A stretch of DNA of 64,000 nt, taken from Parapristionchus giblindavisi (lineage: Eukaryota; Nematoda; Chromadorea; Rhabditida; Diplogasteridae). The stretch lies in NCBI GenBank assembly GCA_943737045.1, contig CALSFV010000202.1:1116001-1180000 (forward strand), read 5' to 3'. Every line of letters starts with the position of its first letter. The first letter of the stretch is position 1. The notes beneath the pieces are model-generated. The model was not told the DNA's origin, did not search any database, and worked only from the letters and a program-made list of their open reading frames with translations. This document shows positions 33,542-46,103 of this stretch, in pieces. The position numbers and the translations under genes were made by a program.

Positions 33542-36341
33542 ATTTCGATCTCGCTTAATCCATTCGAGGTGGCGGACTTACTCTCTGTCTCCTCATCTTC
33601 GTCGATCAAACTGAAGCGGGCACGGTCCGACGATACGAGGGGCCTCTACGAGGACCCCGACTTGTTCTATCTACAAGCAAAGGTACACTACAATATCAAT
33701 TATTGTTCACTTCACTGCTATTGCGCCTCGGGCGTAGATAAATTATTATTAAGCCATACCGCAATATCATATGCGTCATAGACTGTATTAATAAAAGCAA
33801 ACTATTGAAATAGCGACCCAGGGCACTGTCCTCAAGCACTAAGGTTTTCTTTAGCACTGTTAGTTTCACCAAAAGCACATAGTCATCGCGATATTGATCG
33901 CTGTTTTCATAGATTTGTTTTGATGACTAACAATCACTGTCACAGCCAATCAATCGTATGTTGAGTGCGCGTAATCAATTTGATCAGACGAATAAAAGGT
34001 TCCACTATTATTGCCCCTGCAAAGATTAAGAAAAGATTGGGAAAGAATATAAACTCTCTCTTTCGCACAAAGACACAATTTTTCGTTTTTTTTATACTTA
34101 TCTTTGTTATACAAGTCTCAACTCGGCACTTGTGAGCTTCGCAAACGGTCTATGTAGGTTAAGCTCGCCGCACAGGTTAACAATAAGATCAAATTATGGA
34201 ATCTATAGTTCAACAGTTAGGATTTACAACAGGGCGAAGATTTTGATGCAAGGTGGAGCGCACGATTCAGGCCTAAAACATCTATCTATACCAGATTGAT
34301 GTGCTACCTTTACGTACAATGAATAATAGATAAGTCCAGGTGGTCGTTCAAAGCTCTCTTCTCCTCTTATTTTTCGTCTCTCAACAATCGGATTAGTGGC
34401 ACGAGAGACAAAAAATGTCTGCCCGCATAGAGGCATCATTCCCGATTCCATTCCCTTTACTAAAGCCGTTGGCTGTATAATATAATACACTCGCTCTTAT
34501 CGCTTCATTAATACATTCTGGGTCATCTCATTCCCTTCTTTTCATTGATTATTATCAGCGTATGAGTTCATTTGTCGTCTCACATCATCAATTATTTCAC
34601 TATTACGCCTATTTAGCAACGCATATTTGATATAGATAGGTTATTTTAGTCTGTTTCAAGAAACTGAAATGAAAAATTCTTAAAAAATTCTATAAATTAA
34701 ACTACGCACTCGATAATTTAGATTGATAAGTTCGATCCCTTGAAGATTTTGAAAATATTTTTAGAGATATGACTAAACATAGGACAATCGCACTAGATCA
34801 CATGTTGGCGCTGTCCAATTTCAGTTCAGATCTACGTCGTCCCCCTTGACTCTCTCACTTTTGCACACTCTCTCGTCCCTCAGTCACACTACGCTGTTAT
34901 TGATATAATAGGAATGAATGTAAAAGAAGAAGAAGAAGGACAAACGATAGTCAAATCATTCAATTAGACACGTTCACCTTGCTAAAATTGTTCAATAACG
35001 GTTCTTTGTGACACTAAGGGATGTGAAAAAATATTACTTTATCTTTCTAGTTAGGTGTGATTGTGTTACGTGGTCGGTATATGCACTGAAGTAAAAACTT
35101 GCCGCAACTCGAAGATGAGATTTGTAAAAAGGCGATGATTACATCAAGATCGAACACTTACTCATAGAAAGATTCCAATCTTCGTCGAATGATTGGTCGA
35201 GTTCATAATAGTCATTCATATCATTTCTTGTCTTTACTTAACTTTCGCTCTCATCATTACCTTTCTTTCTCTTCGAACTTTCTCTACATATCTTTATCTC
35301 TATTCCTCTACCTTCATTTCTCTCTCCTCTACCTCGATCCGTTCGTTCTCATCCTTCTTCTTCTTATTCTTTTTCCTTTCTCTTTGATATCTTTACTTAT
35401 CTCTCGTACAGAACACTCTATTATCTTCAATTTTGTTCTATTCTGATCAGTCTTAAATACAGTTTCTCATCTTGTAAAATGTTATCTTAATAGTATCTGG
35501 AAACAACAAAGACTCGAAATGTCCATAATGAATTTTTGACGCATATTTTTCATTTTGATTCTCTCTCTATCTCGCTTTCTATTCTTCTACAGATTTCCCT
35601 TTACAAGTTAAACGAAAAGAAAGAGACGAAAAATGAGACCATTCATATCATTGACACAAGAACGACCTCGACTATTAGCGTATATTTAGGATATCTACTC
35701 TCTCTCACTCCCTCACTCTCTCTCTCTCACTCACTCTCTCTCTCACACTCTCTCTCTCTCCTATCTCACTCATATCTTCGTCCCTGTCACTCTTCCTTCT
35801 GGATATTAGTGAACGGGAACACGGGTCTCATTTCTTTCGGGCTACGGTATTGTGGCGTTGGCCAGAATCTTAGAGATATCTAAGTAATGCTTAACAATAG
35901 CTATTTGGTTGATGTCGCTTATCAATCAAATGTACTTTTTCTTTTCATCTTCTTCTTTGGAATAGAATAGAAGCATATACATATATCCTCTACGTGTTTC
36001 AATCACTCCTCTATTATTATCCACCCACCAATCAATCATCGACAATGTGTATGAGAGTCTCTCTCGAAGGCTTGTCTCCCTCTCTCCTCCTCCTCCTTCC
36101 TGTCCCTCTCTCTCTCTCCCCTCCCTCTCCCCTCCCTGTCCCTCTCCTCCCCTCCACTCTATCCCCTCCATCCCCCCATCAAATAAATACCTTCCATCTA
36201 CCAGTGTGTTAGTGCACAGACCTCTCCTTCCTCGTTTTCTCTTTTCTTCGTTGTGCCTCTAGATAGTCAATGTTTACATGAAACGAGAGTGAAAGGTTGA
36301 ATAGGCAAGATGAGAGGGTGGAGGTGAGAAGGATGAAGAGA

Positions 36342-36385
<44 letters not shown>

Positions 36386-39300
36386 GGTTGGAGAGAAACA
36401 GAGATGCAGAGAACATACTTGTCCTGCTATCAACTGTCCTACGGCAGTGTCACTCATTCAATAATATTTCGGGATGCCTGATCTTTGATCTCTGTATTGT
36501 TTCGATTTTCGTGTTTACAGTATCGAATCCCATGCGAATTCTAAGCCTTATCATATCTTTATTTGTTTTATCCTACGTTTTCTTACAGTTCAAAATAAAA
36601 TGCTTGTCTTCCTCCACTATTTGATCCAACACTTGTAATTGGGTCTTATAGTAAGACTAACTCTCTCTCTTTCCTCTCACTCCTCGATCTCATTCTTCTT
36701 ATGATCCTGTACTACACTGCGCTTTCGTGCTCTTACACCAATCATATTTCGCAGTTTACATAGATTATTAGTATTAATAATAATAATAATAATAATATTT
36801 GTATAGGCATTAATAATGATAATATTATTATTTATTTATTTATAGAAGATGATGACTGCCATGCCGATGGCTGCAGTGAACCAGATACAAACACTTACGA
36901 ATGGTAAATTGCTTTTTTTCAGTCTCATACAATTTTTCTAATTTTCCCAACATTTCGACATTTCTATTATCTATTATGATAATATTCATTGATCAAAAAC
37001 ACAATATCGTGAGTGATGTTTTATCGATGGAAAAAATTAATATCTCTAAAATAGAATAGATATGGTGAGAAAAATTTGATCAGGATTTTGAAAATCGCCA
37101 AACCAAACGAAAAATAATACTATAATGTAGAGATAGCGTGAAAAAACGTGCAGGATCAGCCTCATCGAGTGGAACGACGCCTTCTTCTCTCTGTTCGACT
37201 CCCAATATGAATCATCTTCTAGCTGCAGCTGTGGCTGCCCAACAGACTACACATTCGCTATTCGTACCACAATACGGAGTTGGCTCAGCTCATCAACAAC
37301 CACAACAGGTGAGAAGTCATCCGTGCAAGGATCGATTATAACTTGCCTTTTAAAAATATTATGGACACATTATATTTTTAAAAGGCAAGTTATAATCGAT
37401 GATATAATTCTTGAAGTGGAAATGATTAAACAGTGATGCTGCTATGCAGACCGTGGACGGAAATGTTTAAAAAATATTATTAATGATTATGTTTTTTGTT
37501 GATATTTAAATTAACAGCATAACAAATATCAACAAAAACATAACCTGAACTTTCCCTCTGTTTTTGGGATTTTCTGAACGATACAAAACAGTGGGCAATA
37601 CGGATAATGGATTGTGCTTGTCTAGTACACGTAGCATAGTTTTTAAAGGATATTTGTGTTGACTTTTTTGTACGAATTTGATTTTTCCACAAAAAATCAA
37701 TTTTTTAAGAAAAGTCGTTAGTTCATTTTTGAACATCTCTATATTCGGGATACTATTATGATTCTGGCGAATCATGACGCCGGCCAATACATAATTAATG
37801 CAAATTTGGGTTCTGCCTCAAAAATGGAATTCATGAATTCGATAAGGTTCATTTCAATTTAAATTCTTTTCAATTTTCGCCAGTATAGACATTTATGAAT
37901 TTTGCCTTGTATTGGTCTAAAAAGTGTTAAGAATCTTTGGAGATGGCCCAGAATGACCGTACCCTTTGATCGATTAGTCGATGCAAAGTGACACGAACTG
38001 GACAGAAAGTGAATAGAACATTCACATTCCAAGCGTCTATCATATTCATGTTTTTGCAGTGATCTCCTCTTTTTCATTTACAATCTAGAGTCATCCACCG
38101 ATCTCTCTCTCTCTCTATCTCGTTCTCCGTATATCTCTTACCTACTTCTCTCTTTCTCTATGATTCTCTTTCTTAAGGATACAATGTGCATAATGATGAC
38201 CCGTCCAATAATACATAAGAAAAATAATTGAAAAGGGAAAATGTTTGATTTGACACGATCACTAATACATTTGAATTGCTACCATCCTATGAAATGCATC
38301 CTATCCAGTGGGTGCTTTATTCTCCTACTCTCTCCTTCCTCTTACTTCCATTCACAGTGTATTTCATTCGGACAATGAGCTGCTCAGTCCACGGCTGATG
38401 ACAAATAGAGAGCATCGTTCGTGTGAAGGAAGTGAAAGGGAGAGAGAGGGAGAGGTAGAAGAGGTGAGAGAGAGATAGAGGGGAGAAGGATAGAGTGACA
38501 GTCATGGAGTGGATATGAGTATAGTTCAATATACACATAAAGTATGTATGTGAGGTAGGAATTAGATCACAATCATCAGTTATACGGACATTGAGAGATG
38601 ATATGAGGATATGAACAACAAATGTACTACTTTGAATGTAGAGTTGGCGATCAGTACTACCCTTTTGTGTCCGTCCCTGTATCTCTCGTTCTCTCTCTCT
38701 CTATCTCTGTCACTCTATTTCTCCCCTCTCCCTCTCATTCCTCACCTACTCGATCCTTGATCCTCTTCACCTTTCTACACCAATCATCCACTCTCTCTTC
38801 CATTCAATATCCGATTCATATCTCTCACTCACTTTCCATTCCCATACCGGACAACGGATCTTTAAGGATCACTACTTTTCTCTTTGACTTTTGCGAACGT
38901 TTAGTTTTTATCAACTTTGTTTTTCAGTAGCATCACCGTTTTTTTCAAAAACTCTCCGTTTCTTGTATATAATTCTGGTATATGAAAGTTTTGTTTTGTC
39001 TACAACAACATATATAAACTTTATTCTACATTGTTAATACTAGTCTGCCTTTATGTCCGTACTCTAGTATCTTACTTTAGTGCCTCTCCGTTTATGATGG
39101 ATGTTGATCATTGTGGGAATGGGACAAACTTGTGATTGGTCGTTAGGTAAGAGTGATTGGAAAACGGAGACACGAGAAGAAATAGTAATATAGGTAGATA
39201 TTGTAGCTTCGCCCCTTTGGGATATCCTCGCACTACCTTTTATAAAAAAATTGTGGAATGAATGAAGGTGGAAAGAGCAAAATAGAGATAGAAGTATTGA

Positions 39301-42300
39301 GGATAGAAGAAAGAGAGACGAGAAGATACATAAAGAAGTAGATGGAGAGAATAATGAGAGATATAGCGATAAAGAGAGAGATAGCCGGTGTTCATAAAAA
39401 GTGAGTGTCTCTTATCGATAGTATCAATGGCCCCGTTCTGACTTCTTATCACTGATAGAGATACAGGGAATGAAGGACGTTCAGGGGTCTCTCTTCTTCT
39501 CTCTCTCTCCCTCTCTCCTCTCTCTCTCCCCTTCCCTATCCCATTATCTCTCTCTCTCTCTCTCATTCTCCATCCCTATCCGTATCACTACTCCCGAGAG
39601 AGAGACAGTAAGGAACACTCATCAAAAGTGTCCGATAGACGTACATTAGATCTTTCTTCGTACTATCTTCATCTTTTTTCCACTCTATACTCTTTCCGTG
39701 CATTCATTCAGTTCATCCTTTCCCTTAATGAGGAAAGAATGATATTTGTTGTATTTTATAGTTCCGCGTATAGACCTGCTAACCGTATTTTGTTCCTCTA
39801 TTAAAAATTCTCGGTAGGCTTTGTCAGAAGTGTCATAGTGATACCGGCTCTTCTTCATCAGTAATAGAAATTAATGTATTATGAAAAACATAAGCCAATT
39901 GAAATGGGACACTCCAGGTCACGGAATATCCAGTACTATTCTATGGCTTATATGTTTTCCAGGGTCTATAATCAAGAATCTTCGAGTCATCGTTTGCTCT
40001 GGGGACTCTGCTACTATCTACTCTCTATGCATATCTACGCCTTTATTGCCTACTAATTTAGCGCTTGATCGAGGAGAGAAAGGGGCGTTAGTATATGCAT
40101 TAGAGTAGATGAGAAGGAGAGGAAATAGAAAGACCAAAAGGGGGACGCTCTTCAATTCACTTCTGATGGACATGCTTACAAGCTTACATGGGGGGGGGGG
40201 GGGGGGGGGGGGGGGCAAGACCACACGGAAGCTAATGAGTCCCCTCCTCTCTCCCCTTCTCTTTCTTACTCTTCTTCTCATCTCCTCCATCTCGCTCCCA
40301 ATACAATGATTCTTTGAGCAGCATTCATGTTCGGGGTTGGCAATTTTTTCTCGTAAAATATGTGAAAATTACAGCAGAAATCTGGTAGAGTTACGTCACG
40401 AAAAAGGATCAGGTACAGCCAATGTACTTTATATAGTTAAATCTTTACAGTTTCTTAATTGTTGTTAAACTTTAATTATCTTTCAAGTGCTCGCTTTACA
40501 TAATCTTCCTTCTTTTAATTTTTTTCAGTCAGAGTTTGCGTAGAATATACCAAAGATCACTTTCTTTCTTATTTCATTTCTCGTTTTCGATGTTTCTTTG
40601 ATTTTCCTCTGATACCTCTTACACCCTTCATTCATTCTTCCTTTTCCATTCTTATTATTCCATTGTGTCACGATTCCTTATTGTGTATTTATAGTGCACA
40701 CAGAATTTCAATAGGGACTTTTGGGGTAATATTTGTCATAAATTTAAAAAAATTTATATATCATTATAGATGCAGGTGCAGGCTGGAGGCCCCAACGCCT
40801 ACGAGGGTCTGCCGATATTCGTATTCCCTCATGGAGTACAACAGCAGATCACATTGGCCGCTCTTCAGAGAGTTGCGGTGAGTATCAAGGACCATAGATC
40901 AAAGTTCAAAGATCAAAGGCCAAACATCAGAGACGATTCATGATCTCTAAAAAGGAGACATATCCGTGGTTTCAAGGTGATTGTGTGCATAATTATACAT
41001 ATAATTTACAGGAGTCAAAGGCCGCCGGCCTAGTCAGCAGTTCTGTAGAGCCGAAGGTCGATACTAGCAGTGAGTTGGATAGACATGATTCAAATCGACT
41101 TATCAACAAAGATCGATATTTTCAGAGCACCATCACATCTTTATCGGGGACTTGTCATCGGAGGTTGATGTTAAAGCACTCAAGGACGCATTCGGAGCTT
41201 TCGGCGAAGTATCGTAAGTGTCTATTGAATTATATTGATCAACTATCGATTATCATATTTGGCACAAATTTTCCCATATTCTGAAATGCATGAATACGAA
41301 CAAATAACATTTCTGGTAAAAAATCTCGTTTGGTGCTCATTTATAGTATAATCGCGATAGCGCTTGTCCTATTTAGAACGGTTACACTTTTGAGTGTAAC
41401 CAAAATGACAAAAGGTCTTTTAAAGTAGATTTTAAGTAGATGAACTACTGTACTAGAGCATACTTGAAAAAAATTGAGGGAAATTGAATTTTAAAATGTT
41501 AGACATCTTTAAAAAAATATTTTTATTGCCAAGCTCTGAATGAAATCTTACACCCGAATATTAAATCTACATTTTTCTTGGAAGTTCCAATTCCTCCAAA
41601 AATTATTCATTTTTCAGTGTCCCACTATTGTCCGTATAAAATGTACTTGCATAATTGCATTGCAATTGCTAAGCAATTGCTGACGAAGTATTGAGCGAGG
41701 ACTTCGTGGGTTATCTATATCTATTTTATGCATTGCTACTGCTGCTAAACAGAGGAAGAACTATCGATTAACTCCCCACTCTTTCCTCCTTTCCTTCCTC
41801 GCTCTCTCTGATCTACCTACTTTCTCACCGGTGCTCTCTCTCTAAACATAGAAATTCATTGTGGCAGTGGTTGGCTGGTCTCGTACCAAATAAACAAATG
41901 TATTTTATACGGTCAATATTCGATTAACTTATTAGTTGTGGAACCCACATAAAAAGTGAATATCATTACAGGGAGGCCAAAGTGATACGCGACGCACAGA
42001 CACAGAAATCAAAAGGCTACGGATTCGTTTCTTTTCCCGACAAGACTGTGAGTATTTATTTTCCTTCGAAATTTATATTTCATTAAATGTTTGCCATCTA
42101 ATGAAACATCGCTATCAATGTAGTATGGCGTTAAATGAACTGATATGAAATGGATAAAGTTTGCACTTTCCACTGTATCAGATAAGTGAGATTGATCAAA
42201 GAGATATGTGATATGACCTCGCTTTCCTCTTCTCTCGAATATTCCAACTCTATCCCATCTCGATCTCTCTTATCTCTTTTTCTCACGTAGCTTTAAGCGA

Positions 42301-43450
42301 TCAAGTGCATAAAAGGATTGGGTATAAAAACAATAAATTGAGATTAAATCGATCAATGCATCGTCCGGTTTTCTACATTTTATTCGATCCAAACGCTAAA
42401 TTAGAGCTTCTTGAAAAGCATTTGGAAGAAGAAAATTAGCTAATAGAGATAAAAAGTATCATTCGCCAAAAAGCACTATGAAGTAAAATTTACCTAATTA
42501 AGCAAACTTATAACACAGATTGGGCTTCGGAGAACCGAAGAGATGAATTTACGAATATGATAAATGTATTATATCGTATTTTATTCATATTTCATTCAGC
42601 ACGCTGAAAAGGCTATGACTGCAATGAATGGACAAGTATTGGGTCGTCGTGCCATCAGAACCAATTGGGCCACACGACGACCATCCGATGAAGCCAAGGA
42701 AAAACTCACTTTTGAACAGGTTTGTCATGAACAGAAACTATATGAACTTTTGTATAATTTACAATAAATTTTGTATATTTAGGTGTTCAATTCGACAAAG
42801 GCAGACAACACTTCCGTGTATGTAGGCAACGTTTGTCAGAATACAGCCGAGAACGATCTTCGTGAAGCATTCAAGGACTTTGGTACTATCCAGGAGGTTA
42901 GTACACGTCTTTGACCATATAAACTATTGACCAATTCATATCTCCAACTGATTATGATATTCATTATAATATGTTATGCTCATTTCCTCTTTACAAACAT
43001 AATAATTTTGCTTACATATACAGGTCCGCATCTTCAAGTCACAGGGTTACGCATTCGTTCGTTTTGAGCGAAAAGAGGACGCGACCAAGGCTATTATGGA
43101 CATGAACGGAAAGACGGTAGCGGGCAATGTCATTCGATGCAGTTGGGGTCGCGCACAACAGCAACAGGTCAGTCACAACAGTTATAATATGAATCGTGAA
43201 TAGACATGGCCTAAATATTATTATGGAATCAATTATTCCCATTAAGACTGCAATCGCACCTTTCATCGCTGATTATTCTCCCCTACTCGCGGCGCAACAA
43301 CTGCTCCAACAACAGCAACAACAGTTCACTGCTCAACAATTGACTCCGTCACCATTCTGGAATCCACTACAAACCGCAGCGGCCTCCTTTCCTCAGTATA
43401 TCAATCCCATGGCGGCCATGGCGCCCGCTCAACTCATGCAGCAATGGTAG
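33542..43450 (+). CDS. TIA-1/TIAR-like RNA-binding protein (5' end not found)
   Basis: Exons: 33542-33682, 36846-36903, 37154-37308, 40770-40877, 41012-41069, 41126-41213, 41972-42047, 42600-42719, 42783-42896, 43024-43167 and 43247-43450. They give 421 residues ending ...APAQLMQQW. One RRM (about residues 175-258) has IFIGDL and KGYGFVSF as RNP2/RNP1 and ends in [14 protein letters not shown], the hallmark of TIA-1/TIAR RRM2. A second (about 279-352) has VYVGNV and QGYAFVRF and ends in RCSWGR, like RRM3. A Gln/Ala/Pro-rich tail follows, as in prion-like TIA-1 tails. The family binds U-rich RNA, controls splicing and translation, and nucleates stress granules. No RRM1 is visible: the first 170 residues are Ser/Ala/Gln-rich. 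The first visible exon has no ATG, so an upstream exon is missing. From memory, C. elegans tiar-3 is the closest candidate. Confidence 0.9.
35698..35765. repeat. (CT)n/(CTCA) simple repeat in intron
   Basis: CTCTCTCACTC-type array within the 3.2-kb intron between the first two visible TIAR-like exons. Confidence 0.9.
36335..36383. repeat. (GA)n simple repeat in intron
   Basis: Almost pure GA dinucleotides within the first long intron of the TIAR-like gene. Confidence 0.95.
37331..37400. repeat. Perfect 29-bp-stem hairpin just after a splice donor
   Basis: Arms 37331-37359 (starting ATCGATTATAACTTGCC) and 37372-37400 (ending GGCAAGTTATAATCGAT) are perfectly complementary with a 12-base loop. 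The hairpin starts 22 bases after the donor of the exon ending at 37308. A tiny foldback element, an intronic miRNA-like hairpin or a splicing-modulating structure are all possible. The perfect pairing suggests recent origin. Confidence 0.9.
37487..37543. repeat. Second intronic hairpin
   Basis: Arms 37487-37507 (TTATGTTTTTTGTTGATATTT) pair with 37524-37543 apart from a one-base bulge, with a 16-base loop. It lies about 90 bases after the perfect hairpin in the same intron. Confidence 0.8.
39493..39570. repeat. (CT)n simple repeat in intron
   Basis: CT-rich array with CCCT and CCCCTTCCC interruptions in the 3.5-kb intron between exons 37308 and 40770. Confidence 0.9.
40190..40215 (+). repeat. 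Poly-G tract of 26 bases
   Basis: An uninterrupted run of 26 G on the + strand inside the intron before the exon at 40770. It can form G-quadruplex structures. Length in the true genome is uncertain because homopolymers this long are error-prone. Confidence 0.9.
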
Positions 43451-46103
43451 AACGCTAAGAGCATTTGAGTATTTATTAAGTGCTTAAGTACCCCTAAATC
43501 CTTGCTAAAGTTGTCTAACAGCCTGTAGTAACCTCTCGCGTCTGCTTTATCGCGTATCTCCCATCTAGCGCATATTCTATCCCCTGAATCTAACCGTCAT
43601 AAATTATGTATTTTGTTCTTCAAAAATCTAGAAATTTCATAACTGTACACCTTTCCTGCCTAGTCTCTCTTTTGTTTAGATCTTCAGTAACTTATACTGG
43701 AGATTGTTTCTGTTCGTTTATTCTCGTGTGAGTGCAATTATTTATTTATTCAAATGTCCTAATTACTGTCACCCCGCCCCTCCATTCTTTCGGTCCTCAC
43801 TTCCTTCTCATACATCAAACTTCCCACTCTGACGCCAGTCATCCTCTCACACTTATGTATTTCGTATTACGGTCCCAGCCCAAACCCACAGTACCCATGA
43901 CCCTGCCCTACTTCTAGCACCATATGCCCGTACCGTTACTACCGTATACTTACCGTATTCATGTCTCGTCAGTTTCATCCATTCATTCTCCTGATAGAAG
44001 GTATCTCGCTCCCGATGCTTGCCTCATTGTATTCAATATATTCCTCGTCCAGTCTATTTTCATCATCGTATTATTAATCAATTGTTCCCGTTTCTCTCTA
44101 GAAGTTCCTTGTGTACTATTATCAATTCCTTTCAAATCATGTTCCCACCCTTTTCTCTGTGCCGATTTCTATGACAATTCAGACATAAACAAAAAGCCAA
44201 AAGGACGTCCAAAAATTACCACAATCCGTCACACGAGGGCCAAAAAAGTCTCTGCACTCTATAGTAGCATGTCTGTCAAAGAATTTATTGTCAACTATTT
44301 TTGTCCCTACCATTGATTAATAATGCTAATATATGCAGTTGATAAAGTAATACATTCCTGAAATTTTTTGAGAATGATGTAGTTGAACAGGCATTACAGC
44401 TACGCGTGTACATAAAGCCAATCACTAATCATCTGACCCATGTCTGATATACTAAATAAATATAATATATATTAGAAATAGAGATATGTTCATCTGCAAG
44501 CAGACTAAAGAGGGATGAGGAATATTGGTTTTTTTCAGTGATGCAATATAATAGAAATTATCTTTACCTTTGGAAAAGGATGAAACTACTCTATAAATTG
44601 TACAAGTATCCAATATCTACTTTTTCGGAACATTTTAACCAAAAATGACACAAAAAAGTCACGTGCTCAATTCTCACTTGTTTGTTATCTTAAGAATAAA
44701 TGATCACTTCCGGTCATTCATCGTCATTCCAATGGATATGATTACTTTATATCTCTATCTGCTCGATATCTCTGATCTCTTACCTTTTTTCGCATTTCGT
44801 TTAATTTTTGGTAGAACAACTGTAAGTTAAAACAAGTTGATTAATCGCTTCATACGCACAAGCCTCCTGTGATAAGCTATTTAAGAAGGGTAATGTTCAA
44901 ATGCAAAAAAATGAGATATCAATCAATTTTGCAAATTAAAAAAAAAGATCTCATTTAATAATAAGAGCACGTCTGGACGCTGCCAAACTTGGTTGCAAAC
45001 CATTGTGTAAATTAGAGATATTTCATTTGCAAAAAATCATTGAATACAGCAATTATATTTTTTACATATACTTGATATAAAAAATATTGCTATATTTTTT
45101 TATTCATTGAATTATGGAATACTTTGTATTAGTATACAATTAGCATAAAGAATGAAAAACATGAGTAATAAATAGTTTAAAAAACGATCAGTCTGTAGTT
45201 TTAGTTGGAGCAAGTTCGTATAAATCAGATCAGATCTAACATGATTGATGCACATATAATACCGTTAAGGAAGAACAAAAACTGCCAGAAAAATATTCCT
45301 TTAATGAGCCGATGCATTCATCTCTTTTTGCAACATTCCCGATAGCGATCTTTAGATAAGAACCATTTCCGTAGGGAAAAAAAGATGCTTGCTTGGTAAA
45401 CCGGCTTATTAATTACCTTACAAGGTGGGGTATAAAGTAAAGTCATCGGCCTCAATTGATTTTCGCTGAAAGGTACTCAACTAAAATCAGTTTGCTGACT
45501 CCATTGTGTCTAGGCAGATATGGTCATGCAATTTCATTTATTATTTTATATACTCAGCCAATGTGAGACGTTGTGAGAAGGTGCAGAGACATTCCTATAT
45601 GTTCTTTAAAATCCTGTTCACACTTTATTCCCATAAATGTTCCCTTCTCAGTAGTAGGTTCATAATCAATTCTTATCAGCTTCCGTCAAATTCCTCATTT
45701 TATTGCTTTCCCCACTCTCTCCATCTCTTATCTTTGTTCGTTCTATCCCGTAAGGCGATCTCCTCCGTTCGAATTCCTTGCACTCTCTCAATTTCCTCTT
45801 ATCTCTCGCCGTTCTTTGTCATCAGCACATTCTCCATTCATCATCTCTGTTCACTCTACTCTCGCTTAGCACTATCTCTCAGTTATCCCCCTCCTCCTCC
45901 TTCCAAGGTCGCTCAACGACATTTTGCTTCATGAGATATAAAAGGCGGCGAGATTGGATGAACGGGCTCATTCGATATCACGCCTCCTCACCTGCGCTGC
46001 AAGCGGCGGGAACAAGGCGCACAACCGTGGCAATACCGCCATAAAGATCACTAGACGACACTAAACAACGGAAGTCATTCATAGTCATCTACAGTAGGAA
46101 ACA
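43451..46103. other. Intergenic region
   Basis: 3' flank of the TIAR-like gene and promoter region of the CAP gene. AATAAA-like signals near 44454 (ACTAAATAAATAT) could serve the TIAR-like mRNA. Long frames at 43924-44316 and 45506-45934 lack recognisable domains. CT-rich sequence and a CCGCCCC box (43772) are present. The segment 45940-46040 is more GC-rich than its surroundings but shows no clear gene. Confidence 0.5.

Noticed and set aside
34224..34490. 88-codon minus-strand ORF in a TIAR-like intron
   Set aside because: Composition is plausible but there is no family match, splice sites or promoter evidence.
37506..37787. 93-codon minus-strand ORF next to the intronic hairpins
   Set aside because: Lys/Leu-rich with no known domain; it ends inside the second hairpin.
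39240..39566. 108-codon Arg/Glu-rich minus-strand ORF
   Set aside because: It is antisense of a CT microsatellite plus a flanking intron.
44160..44316. Short KPKGRPK-containing stretch resembling an AT-hook or transposase remnant
   Set aside because: Only one weak motif in a random-looking frame, with no neighbouring exons.
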